Of a stretch of 64,000 nucleotides of DNA, positions 1-7,088 are shown piece after piece. The notes beneath the pieces were generated by a model. That model searched no databases, was not told the DNA's origin, and worked only from the letters and a program-made list of their open reading frames with translations. The position numbers and the translations under genes were made by a program. This DNA comes from Dyadobacter diqingensis (GTDB taxonomy: Bacteria; Bacteroidota; Bacteroidia; Cytophagales; Spirosomataceae): positions 1 through 64,000 of the forward strand of contig NZ_JAMXKF010000007.1 in NCBI RefSeq assembly GCF_024220585.1, given 5' to 3'. Each line of letters opens with the position of its first letter. Position 1 is the first letter of the stretch.

Positions 1-48
1 TCTATAAACCCAAACTCACTTTTCCAGAAATTATTCACATAAAATAAA

Positions 49-88
49 GAGGGTGCCTCACCATAGTTTTGAGACACCCTCTTTTTTT
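49..88. terminator. Bidirectional intrinsic terminator
   Basis: A 12-bp stem (49-60 with 70-81, one C-A mismatch that becomes a G-U wobble on the minus strand) is followed by seven T on the plus strand and preceded by an A-rich run. It lies immediately after the stop codon of the leftward gene at 87 and could also end a rightward gene left of the window. Confidence 0.8.
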
Positions 89-1280
89 ATTCCAATTTCA
101 CTTTCAGCCAAACCAGCCGGTGGTCAGAACTGGATTCTCTTTTTTCGACCAGCTCGGATAATGGCTCGCCCTTGGCCGGCCAGAAAACCCCGTTATCTAA
201 AAATCTGAACCCAAGTTTCGACGGCAGGACATAATCTGCCCGCATCCTCCAGAACGCCGTATGATTTTTGGCAAACGGATTATTCGGTGTATGCTCAGCC
301 CCTCCCTTACTGGCAGGTGCATTTTCGCTATTTATTTTCGGACTGGCCAGCAAAGATTTTATGCCTTCTGCCACAGCGTTTCCTTCAACCGGGGAAGCAT
401 TCTGATCCCCCATGATAACAAACGACGCATTTTTGATCAGTCCGCCTTTCTTTCCTTTGTCGTCGTAGATGTATTCATTTCCCGAGTCACTGATATAATC
501 TTTCCAGAACCGGATCTCATCATGATTCCTTTTTCCATTACGGTCTTCTGCTCCGTCAAACGACGGTGGTGTCGGGTGACTGGCCAGAACATGGATCGTT
601 TTACCACCCACAAGTACCGGAACATCCCAATGCGATTTCGAAGACAGGGGGAAACTGGCCCAGGCCTCTGCACTGTACCAGTCGGTCCCGTCGGCTTTAA
701 CTGTTTTCAGCGCGCCGGGCATATCCTTCCATTTGAAATGCTGGAAGGTGCGTACATTGGCCAGATCAATCGGGTATTTTGACAATAACATCATCGCATA
801 CTGCCCGGGATACAGGCCAAAACCCCAGGCATCTGCACCGGTTTTGCTCGCCACCCCGTTGTTATCCAGATCATAAGGACTTGGCTGCCCGGTGTTCACC
901 GTCCCGTAATAATGATAAGGATAAGTAATTCCTTTGATCCCGTTATCGCCCTTTTCAAGATATCCCTTAATAAATTGCAAGACACCGTCCTTCGGATCCT
1001 TGATGTAATCAAATTCGTTTAAAAGGATCACATCCGGCCTCACCGTCTGGATAATTCGGGCTATATTTTTGATCTGCGCATTATTGCCGGAAGCAAGTTC
1101 CTTGATCAGCACCTCCTCGGAAATACCCGTCGTACCTTTTTTCACATAATTTTCGGCCTCCATGCTTACGTTATACGTAGCAAAAGTCAACTCCGTTGTT
1201 TTGTTTTGCGCCTGCATTTCCATCCCTGAACAAAGTATAGCGAAACCAATCGCGGCCACCTTTATCGTATCAAATTTCAT
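87..1280 (-). CDS. Secreted endonuclease/exonuclease/phosphatase-family protein
   Basis: This 397-residue protein has a probable signal peptide (about residues 1-25, ending MQAQ), so it should act in the periplasm or outside the cell. It carries the DNase I-like metal phosphoesterase signature: E89 in NEFD, H235 in SHPTPP, D292 and N294 in GDQN, and D386-H387 in the C-terminal SSDH motif. All catalytic motifs of the fold are therefore present. Family members cleave nucleic acids, phosphoinositides or sphingomyelin; the substrate cannot be read from sequence. The gene is monocistronic, with a TAnnTTTG box 23 bases upstream and a terminator right after the stop. A secreted nuclease or phosphodiesterase used for phosphate scavenging is an inference. 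Confidence 0.85.
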   Translation of the reverse strand: MKFDTIKVAAIGFAILCSGMEMQAQNKTTELTFATYNVSMEAENYVKKGTTGISEEVLIKELASGNNAQIKNIARIIQTVRPDVILLNEFDYIKDPKDGVLQFIKGYLEKGDNGIKGITYPYHYYGTVNTGQPSPYDLDNNGVASKTGADAWGFGLYPGQYAMMLLSKYPIDLANVRTFQHFKWKDMPGALKTVKADGTDWYSAEAWASFPLSSKSHWDVPVLVGGKTIHVLASHPTPPSFDGAEDRNGKRNHDEIRFWKDYISDSGNEYIYDDKGKKGGLIKNASFVIMGDQNASPVEGNAVAEGIKSLLASPKINSENAPASKGGAEHTPNNPFAKNHTAFWRMRADYVLPSKLGFRFLDNGVFWPAKGEPLSELVEKRESSSDHRLVWLKVKLE

Positions 1281-1303
1281 ATATCGTTTTATTAATCTGG
1301 TGG

Positions 1304-1311
1304 CAAAGTTA
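1304..1311 (-). promoter_or_regulatory. Bacteroidota -7 box of the 87-1280 gene
   Basis: TAACTTTG on the minus strand matches the TAnnTTTG -7 consensus of Bacteroidota and lies 23 bases before the ATG at 1280. No TTG -33 element is seen at the expected distance. Confidence 0.5.
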
Positions 1312-1365
1312 AGACAGGCAAACGACTATCATCGCGATTTGAGGTTACATTTAGGTTAAAAAACA

Positions 1366-1399
1366 AAACGAGCTGATCCATTACTGAACCAGCTCGTTT
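1366..1399 (-). terminator. Terminator of the grpE-dnaJ unit
   Basis: A 10-bp perfect stem (1366-1375 with 1390-1399) is followed on the minus strand by a T-rich tract. It sits just downstream of the dnaJ stop. Confidence 0.8.
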
Positions 1400-1421
1400 C
1401 TATATCCTCTTCCTCAACAGA

Positions 1422-2591
1422 TCAATGAAAGAAATCTTTCATTTTGTCGAAAAATCCTTTCTCATTTTTACCTGGTTTTGGCTGGAAATTCGGAGAATTC
1501 CGAAGCGATTCCAACGTCTCGCGCTCGTCAGATGACAATTGCTGAGGCGTCCACACGCTGATATGCACCAGCTGATCTCCTTTGCCATAACCGTTAAGAT
1601 CCTTGATTCCTTTACCTTTCAGACGAAGGATTTTTCCTGCCTGCGTACCAGGTTCAATATTGATCCTTGCTTTTCCGTCAATCGTTGGAATTTCAGTTGA
1701 AGTTCCCAAAGCCGCATCGATGAAGCTCATGTGCATGTCAAACACCACATTATTGCCATCCCGTTTAAGATTCGGATCTTCTTCTTCTTCAATCACAATC
1801 AGCAAATCGCCGGCAACTCCGCCTCTTGAAGGAACATTTCCTTTGCCTGACATCGAAAGCTGCATACCTTCTGCCACACCACCCGGAATGTTCAGCGTAA
1901 TCAGATCGTCCTGTAACAAACGCCCTTCTCCCGCACAGGAATCGCAACGTTCGCTGATAATTTTACCATCACCGTTACAAGTCGGACAAGTTGTGGTAGA
2001 TACCATTTGTCCTAACATTGTACTCACAACTTTACGCACCTGGCCCGTTCCGTTACAACCCGTACAGGTCGTTAACGCCGTACCATGTTTCGCACCATTG
2101 CCGCCACAGGTATTACAGCTTACATGACGTTTTACCTTTATTTTTTTCTCAACACCGTTGGCAACTTCTTCAAGATTAAGTTTCAGCTTAATACGTAAAT
2201 CGGAACCACGACGAACTCTGCGACCATTTCCACCGCCTGCACGGCCAAAAATATCACCGAAAGGACTGCTGTCGCCTCCGAAAATATCGCCGAACTGAGA
2301 GAAAATATCATCCATTGAAAATCCTCCGCCAAAACCACCAGCTCCGGCGCCACCGCCTCCGTTGCCCACACCGGCGTGACCAAACTGGTCATAACGCTGA
2401 CGTTTGTTTTCATCACTCAGGATGCTGTAAGCCTCAGCAGCTTCTTTGAACTTATCCTCCGCCGTCGGATCGTCAGGGTTTTTATCAGGGTGAAACTTAA
2501 TCGCAAGCTTGCGGTAAGCCTTCTTGATCTCGTCCGCAGCAGCGCCACGATCCACCCCAAGAATTTCGTAATAATCTCTTTTCTTTGCCAT
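1422..2591 (-). CDS. dnaJ: Chaperone protein DnaJ (type I Hsp40)
   Basis: This 389-residue co-chaperone delivers unfolded clients to DnaK and stimulates its ATPase through the J domain. The full type I architecture is visible: a J domain at residues 1-70 with HPD in FHPDKNP, a Gly/Phe-rich linker rich in GGG and GGF, then four CxxCxGxG zinc motifs (CNTCGGNG, CTGCNGTG, CPTCNGDG, CDSCAGEG) and the C-terminal client-binding domains. Length is normal for the family. It follows grpE by about 100 bases on the same strand, the usual chaperone pairing. dnaK is not in the window. No CIRCE-like operator was recognised. Confidence 0.97.
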   Translation of the reverse strand: MAKKRDYYEILGVDRGAAADEIKKAYRKLAIKFHPDKNPDDPTAEDKFKEAAEAYSILSDENKRQRYDQFGHAGVGNGGGGAGAGGFGGGFSMDDIFSQFGDIFGGDSSPFGDIFGRAGGGNGRRVRRGSDLRIKLKLNLEEVANGVEKKIKVKRHVSCNTCGGNGAKHGTALTTCTGCNGTGQVRKVVSTMLGQMVSTTTCPTCNGDGKIISERCDSCAGEGRLLQDDLITLNIPGGVAEGMQLSMSGKGNVPSRGGVAGDLLIVIEEEEDPNLKRDGNNVVFDMHMSFIDAALGTSTEIPTIDGKARINIEPGTQAGKILRLKGKGIKDLNGYGKGDQLVHISVWTPQQLSSDERETLESLRNSPNFQPKPGKNEKGFFDKMKDFFH

Positions 2592-2693
2592 TTTTTGATT
2601 TACAATGAGTAATGTATGCAGTCTTTACCGCAGTAAAATTTAATAATGGATGTCCGTTACAGCATACATTACCATTATTTATTGATCATTTGA

Positions 2694-3311
2694 TTACGCG
2701 CCAACAATTACTTTGGCGTAGCGAATCACTTTATCATTCAGATAATATCCTTTTTCGATTTCGTCGATAACCTTTCCTTTCAGGTCTTCTGTCGGGGCCG
2801 GGAACTGAGCGATGGATTCGTGGATTTCAGCATCAAATACTTCACCTTTAGACTGCATCGGTTTCAAACCTTTTGCTTCCAGGGTTTTGTATAATTTGGA
2901 ATAAATCAGATCCACACCTTCCTTTAATGCTTCGATTTCTGTTGAAGAATCAAATGAAACCTTGGCACGCTCAAAATCATCAACGATTGGCAAAACAGAT
3001 TTTATTACGTCAGCACTAGCGCCCGAAATCATTTCCAGTTTTTCTTTGGCAGTGCGTCTGCGGAAATTTTCAAAGTCAGCATACAGACGAAGATATTTAT
3101 CTTTCAATTCTGCAACTTCTGATTTATGTGCTTCTGCCGGATCTGTTTCTTCAATTTCACCGATTACTTCACCAGCATTGTCCATTGGGAGGCCATTTTC
3201 TGCAACTTTTTGTTCTTCATTTACCACATTGTCAGTATTTACTGCTTTGGCATCCTCATTTACTTGGTTTTCCATGTCCTTATCTATGTTGTCTTCTGTA
3301 TTTTTCGGCAT
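2694..3311 (-). CDS. grpE: Nucleotide exchange factor GrpE
   Basis: This 205-residue protein releases ADP from DnaK and so resets the Hsp70 cycle. The N-terminal 60 residues are acidic and probably disordered. A coiled-coil helix follows, then the conserved core with DFENFRRR and VLPIVDDFERA, and the C-terminal beta domain ending KVIRYAKVIVGA. The acidic tail is longer than in many homologues but typical of Bacteroidota. It is the first gene of the grpE-dnaJ pair and is divergent from queG, with 111 bases between them. No exact TAnnTTTG box is seen for this direction. Confidence 0.96.
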   Translation of the reverse strand: MPKNTEDNIDKDMENQVNEDAKAVNTDNVVNEEQKVAENGLPMDNAGEVIGEIEETDPAEAHKSEVAELKDKYLRLYADFENFRRRTAKEKLEMISGASADVIKSVLPIVDDFERAKVSFDSSTEIEALKEGVDLIYSKLYKTLEAKGLKPMQSKGEVFDAEIHESIAQFPAPTEDLKGKVIDEIEKGYYLNDKVIRYAKVIVGA

Positions 3312-3410
3312 AGTTTTCTTTCACCTGCATGAATTTTCATCTACCAGGGTATACTAAATTACTTTGCCAGCGCAAAAAAACTGACAAGATGACATTCCCA
3401 AAGCATTTCG

Positions 3411-3418
3411 TAACTTTG
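3411..3418 (+). promoter_or_regulatory. -7 box directly in front of queG
   Basis: TAACTTTG matches TAnnTTTG and ends only four bases before the queG ATG at 3423. Transcription would start at or next to the start codon, giving a leaderless message. No TTG -33 element is seen at the usual spacing. Confidence 0.5.
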
Positions 3419-3422
3419 CAGT

Positions 3423-4370
3423 ATGACTACAGAGGATCTCATACGCACGGAACGAAGCCAGTTTATTAAATCGAAAGCAGCCGAAATTGGTTTCGATTTT
3501 TGCGGAATTTCCAAAGCCGAGTTTCTCGAAGCAGAAGCGCCCAGACTGGAAAACTGGCTGGATCGTAATTATAACGGAGCGATGGGCTACATGGCCAATC
3601 ATTTTGACAAAAGGCTCGATCCCCGAAAACTGGTTGACGGAGCGCAATGTGTCATCTCCGTGCTGCTCAATTATTACCCTTCCGAGCGGCTTCCCGAAGG
3701 CCCGGAAGATCTGAAACTTTCAAAATACGCTTACGGAAAAGATTACCATTTTGTACTGAAAGAAAAACTTCAGTTATTGCTGGAAGCCATTCAGGAGGAA
3801 ATCGGTGAGGTCAATGGGCGTATTTTTGTAGATTCTGCTCCCGTAATGGATAAAGTCTGGGCTGCGAAAAGCGGTCTCGGCTGGGTTGGCCGTCATTCCA
3901 ACTTGTTAAACCGCGATATGGGCAGTTTTTTCTTTATCGGCGAAATCATCTGCGACCTGAAACTTGCTTATGACGGTCCCGTCAAAGACTACTGCGGAAC
4001 CTGCACCCGTTGTATTGATGCCTGCCCCACCGACGCGATCACAGAACCTTATGTGGTTGATGGCAGCAAGTGCATCAGTTATTATACGATTGAACTAAAA
4101 GACGCCATTCCGGAAGATGCCAAAGGAAAATTTAACAACTGGATTTTCGGTTGTGATATCTGCCAGGATGTTTGCCCATGGAACCGATTTTCCCAGCCTT
4201 CAAAAACACCCGAGTTCTCTCTGTCTCAGGAGTTAGGCGCATTCAAAAAAAGCGACTGGGAAGAAATTACTGAAGAAGTTTTCCGTGAACTATTCAGGCG
4301 CTCGCCTCTCAAGCGGACGAAGTATGAAGGTTTAAAAAGAAATATTGACTTTCTTAAACCGTTACAATAA
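3423..4370 (+). CDS. queG: Epoxyqueuosine reductase QueG
   Basis: This 315-residue cytoplasmic cobalamin-dependent iron-sulfur enzyme reduces epoxyqueuosine to queuosine in tRNA, the last step of queuosine synthesis. Two 4Fe-4S binding sets are visible: C191, C194, C197 and C201 in CGTCTRCIDACP, and C244, C247 and C251 in CDICQDVCPWN, with C217 probably completing a cluster. D137 in FVDSAPVMDK is at the position of the proposed catalytic acid. Length matches QueG without the C-terminal HEAT extension found in some homologues. The start is fixed by the -7 box four bases upstream. It is monocistronic or weakly linked to the membrane protein at 4446. Confidence 0.95.
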   Translation: MTTEDLIRTERSQFIKSKAAEIGFDFCGISKAEFLEAEAPRLENWLDRNYNGAMGYMANHFDKRLDPRKLVDGAQCVISVLLNYYPSERLPEGPEDLKLSKYAYGKDYHFVLKEKLQLLLEAIQEEIGEVNGRIFVDSAPVMDKVWAAKSGLGWVGRHSNLLNRDMGSFFFIGEIICDLKLAYDGPVKDYCGTCTRCIDACPTDAITEPYVVDGSKCISYYTIELKDAIPEDAKGKFNNWIFGCDICQDVCPWNRFSQPSKTPEFSLSQELGAFKKSDWEEITEEVFRELFRRSPLKRTKYEGLKRNIDFLKPLQ

Positions 4371-4380
4371 GAAGACAATT

Positions 4381-4420
4381 GATTCTCCGGGTATTTATAT
4401 CTGGCCCCGGGAATCCCTTT
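4381..4420 (+). terminator. Possible weak terminator after queG
   Basis: An imperfect hairpin (GATTCTCCGGG with CCCGGGAATC, one bulged T) is followed by CCCTTTTG. The tail is short, so read-through into the next gene at 4446 is likely. Confidence 0.4.
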
Positions 4421-4445
4421 TGATGACTGAACAAAACACTCTGAC

Positions 4446-4859
4446 ATGAGAAAACAATCCGTCAATCTTTGGGCTGTATTGGTTTGCGTGGTGATTGGAC
4501 AAATCATACCTGCTTTATGGTACAACTTCTTTTCCGAACAATGGATTGCCCTGAATGGATTCAACAAACAGCAGCTGGAAGCGGCGACAAGTCCTGTCCC
4601 CTATCTTGCCAGTATTGTGTCCACTTCCTTTATGGCTTACAGCATAGCCTGGGTTTTTACAAAAATTCCGATCAAATCCGGTTTTACGGGATTTCTGGTT
4701 GGGTTACTTTTCGGTATCGTTTTTATTCTCTTTGAAACCATCGTAAAAGATATGTTTTCGATGCGCCCGCTTGAACTTTCACTGATCGACGGAGGGGTAA
4801 GCGTTGTCGTATACAGCATTACCGGATTTATTCTGGGCTTCTGGCGCAAATACGAATAA
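4446..4859 (+). CDS. Small integral membrane protein, DUF1761-like
   Basis: This 137-residue protein has about four hydrophobic segments (near residues 8-25, 50-70, 77-97 and 113-132). The opening NLWAVLVCVVIGQIIPALWY resembles the DUF1761 family of small membrane proteins, where a WAVLV-type helix is followed by ALWYS or ALWYN. The function of that family is unknown. It lies 75 bases after queG and about 110 bases before the universal stress gene, on the same strand. The family assignment is by eye only. Confidence 0.6.
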   Translation: MRKQSVNLWAVLVCVVIGQIIPALWYNFFSEQWIALNGFNKQQLEAATSPVPYLASIVSTSFMAYSIAWVFTKIPIKSGFTGFLVGLLFGIVFILFETIVKDMFSMRPLELSLIDGGVSVVVYSITGFILGFWRKYE

Positions 4860-4972
4860 AACATGACTAAAATCATAGCCGTTTGGCACTATTCTTTACA
4901 ATTTCATCACACGTTGTAAGAACTATTGAAGTAATATTGGAATATTCAAAATGCCAACAAACTGAGACGATT

Positions 4973-5827
4973 ATGAACAGGATATTAATCCCCATCGATT
5001 TTTCCGAAAATGCTGAGCGCGCCCTGGCCGCAGCAAAAATCATTGCAGATAAAAAAACAACCGAACTTATCATCCTGCACGCTTACCAGCCTTACATCCC
5101 GGATGTGAGTGTGATGCCTGGCAGTGTGTTACCCGGAATCGGCTCGCCGGACTATTCTTCTCTGGCCGGTGATCTGGAAAGCAGTTTCCGCAACCAGCTG
5201 GATGAATATGTGTCGACCATTGCTGCCGAAGGTTATAAAACCGAGGCCGTCTGGACGGTAGGTGGTGTTCAGTCGGCCGTTGAAGATGCCATTGAAGATT
5301 ACAAACCCGACCTGATCGTCACGGGAAGAACCGGGACCGGCGGATTTTTTGATAAACTGATCGGCAGCAGTGCCACGCATATAGCTTTGCATTCACCTTG
5401 CCCGGTATTGATTATCCCGCCACAGGCAGAACCAAAAAAATTCAGTGAGGTGGTTTATGCCACACAGCTGGAATACTCAGAAAATGATGTGTTGCGGGAA
5501 GTTTTCGTATTGATGAACCGGCTGGGAAGCAAGTTGACATTGTTAAAAGTCGATGCGGCACATCAGCCCAACATACAGCCTGATAACCAGTATCTGAGTG
5601 AAATCAAACAGGAATTTGTGATCAGCGATGATACGGTCGTTTTCAGAAGTGCCAAAAATGTGCTGGATGGTATCGAAAGTTATTGCGACGAGATCCACGC
5701 GGATTTGTTAATCATGTCAACACGCGAACGTTCCTTCATTGAGGAATTCCTGATCAACCCGAGCCTTACCAAAAAACTTGTCGTGGATACGCATGTTCCG
5801 TTACTAATTTACCATCTTAGCGAATAA
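4973..5827 (+). CDS. Tandem universal stress protein (UspA family)
   Basis: This 284-residue cytoplasmic protein has two Usp domains. The first (about residues 1-150) opens MNRILIPIDFSENAERAL and carries a nucleotide-binding loop of the G-x2-G-x9-G-S type in GRTGTGG...IGSS, so it should bind ATP. The second (about 160-284) ends in STRERSFIEEFLINPSL and lacks the glycine loop, so it is probably structural. The start at 4973 was chosen because the family begins at MxxILIPxDFS; an upstream TTG at 4883 would add 30 residues with no homology. It is followed 52 bases later by the CorA gene, possibly in one transcript. Confidence 0.9.
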   Translation: MNRILIPIDFSENAERALAAAKIIADKKTTELIILHAYQPYIPDVSVMPGSVLPGIGSPDYSSLAGDLESSFRNQLDEYVSTIAAEGYKTEAVWTVGGVQSAVEDAIEDYKPDLIVTGRTGTGGFFDKLIGSSATHIALHSPCPVLIIPPQAEPKKFSEVVYATQLEYSENDVLREVFVLMNRLGSKLTLLKVDAAHQPNIQPDNQYLSEIKQEFVISDDTVVFRSAKNVLDGIESYCDEIHADLLIMSTRERSFIEEFLINPSLTKKLVVDTHVPLLIYHLSE

Positions 5828-5879
5828 TTTGGTAGAAAAATTGATCATCCAACCAGGTAATATCGTCTGACTTAATCGC

Positions 5880-6959
5880 ATGTCGAAAAGGAAACATCGT
5901 CCGAAGCGTGAAAACTTGCTAACATCACCGGGTACACTAACGTACATTGGACCGGATATCCAGTTAAAAACAAAAGTTCGCAAGCTTCAGTATAATGAGA
6001 AGTTTTACACAAACGAAGCGGTTACCAGTCTTGCCGAGTGTTCGATTAATACGACACTTGAACCACATATTACCTGGCTGGATGTAGATGGCATCCATGA
6101 AACTTCATTAATCGGGAAAATCGGGCAGATCTATCATCTGCACCCGCTTATTCTCGAAGATATTGTCAATACGGAACATAAGCCGAAACTGGAAGTTTAT
6201 GACTCGAGTTATATCTTTTTAACGCTTAAAATGCTCCATGTGGACTCAGAAGAGCCGCTGGAAATTTCAGCGGAACATGTCAGTTTCGTAGCAGGCAATG
6301 ATTATCTGATCTCTTTTCAGGAAGAGCGGTCCGATGATATTTTCAACCCTGTTATCGATAGGTTAAAAGCATCCGTTGGTAAAACGCGCAGGAACGGAAC
6401 GGATTATCTCGTTTTTGCCCTGATGGATATCATCGTTGATAATTATTTTCTGGTACTGGAAAAATTCGGAGAAAAGCTCGACACCATTGAGGAAAGTATT
6501 ATCAGCGGATCAAAAAAACACTCTCTCAACGACTTATACGGATTAAAACGTGAGCTTACTTTTGTTCGCAGGGCGATCTGGCCGCTGCGGGACATGATCA
6601 ATCAGCTCATCCGTGAGGATAATTCACTGATCAGCAAGGATGTTGTCCCTTACTACCGCGACTTGTATGATCACACCATGCAGGCGGTGGATACCATCGA
6701 TTCTTACCGTGAATTGCTGGCCAGCTTGGCGGACGTACACCTCTCTACCATCAGCAACCGTATGAATGCGGTGATGAAAACCCTGACGATTTTTTCAGCG
6801 ATTTTTATGCCCCTGACTTTTATTGTGGGCGTGTATGGAATGAACTTCGACAATATGCCGGAATTGAGACATCACAACGGATACTTCTACACCTGGGGCG
6901 TGATGATTATCGTAACCATCGGTATGATCCTGTATTTTAAATTAAAAAAATGGATGTAG
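5880..6959 (+). CDS. corA: CorA-type magnesium/cobalt transporter
   Basis: This 359-residue inner-membrane channel imports Mg2+ or Co2+. The N-terminal two thirds is a cytoplasmic alpha/beta and long-helix domain, with the LHPLILEDI and EKLDTIEE segments characteristic of CorA. Two transmembrane helices lie at the C terminus, with the selectivity signature GMNFDN at about residues 320-325 just after the first helix. In place of the canonical MPEL acidic loop it has NMPELRHHNGYF, which keeps MPEL. The C terminus is the basic KLKKWM expected at the cytoplasmic face. It may be co-transcribed with the upstream universal stress gene. Confidence 0.93.
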   Translation: MSKRKHRPKRENLLTSPGTLTYIGPDIQLKTKVRKLQYNEKFYTNEAVTSLAECSINTTLEPHITWLDVDGIHETSLIGKIGQIYHLHPLILEDIVNTEHKPKLEVYDSSYIFLTLKMLHVDSEEPLEISAEHVSFVAGNDYLISFQEERSDDIFNPVIDRLKASVGKTRRNGTDYLVFALMDIIVDNYFLVLEKFGEKLDTIEESIISGSKKHSLNDLYGLKRELTFVRRAIWPLRDMINQLIREDNSLISKDVVPYYRDLYDHTMQAVDTIDSYRELLASLADVHLSTISNRMNAVMKTLTIFSAIFMPLTFIVGVYGMNFDNMPELRHHNGYFYTWGVMIIVTIGMILYFKLKKWM

Positions 6960-7059
6960 CCCTCGGCCGCTGATTAATTTACTTTACACAGATAAATCGG
7001 CAGGCCTTTCAGGTCATTCAGAATATATAAAAATACCTCACAAAAACATCATTCTTTAA

Positions 7060-7067
7060 TACCTTTG
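7060..7067 (+). promoter_or_regulatory. -7 box of murF-alr
   Basis: TACCTTTG matches TAnnTTTG and lies 21 bases before the ATG at 7089. An in-frame TTG at 7065 overlaps the box, which argues against using it as the start. No clear TTG -33 element. Confidence 0.5.
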
Positions 7068-7088
7068 CGCTTTGCAAATATTACTGGA

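Noticed and set aside
1603..2127. 174-codon open frame antisense to dnaJ
   Set aside because: Shadow of the conserved dnaJ frame with no recognisable domain.
4883..4972. N-terminal extension of the universal stress protein
   Set aside because: TTG start, no homology to the family, which begins at the ATG at 4973.
7065..7088. TTG start adding eight residues to MurF-Alr
   Set aside because: The TTG overlaps the -7 box, so it would not be in the transcript.
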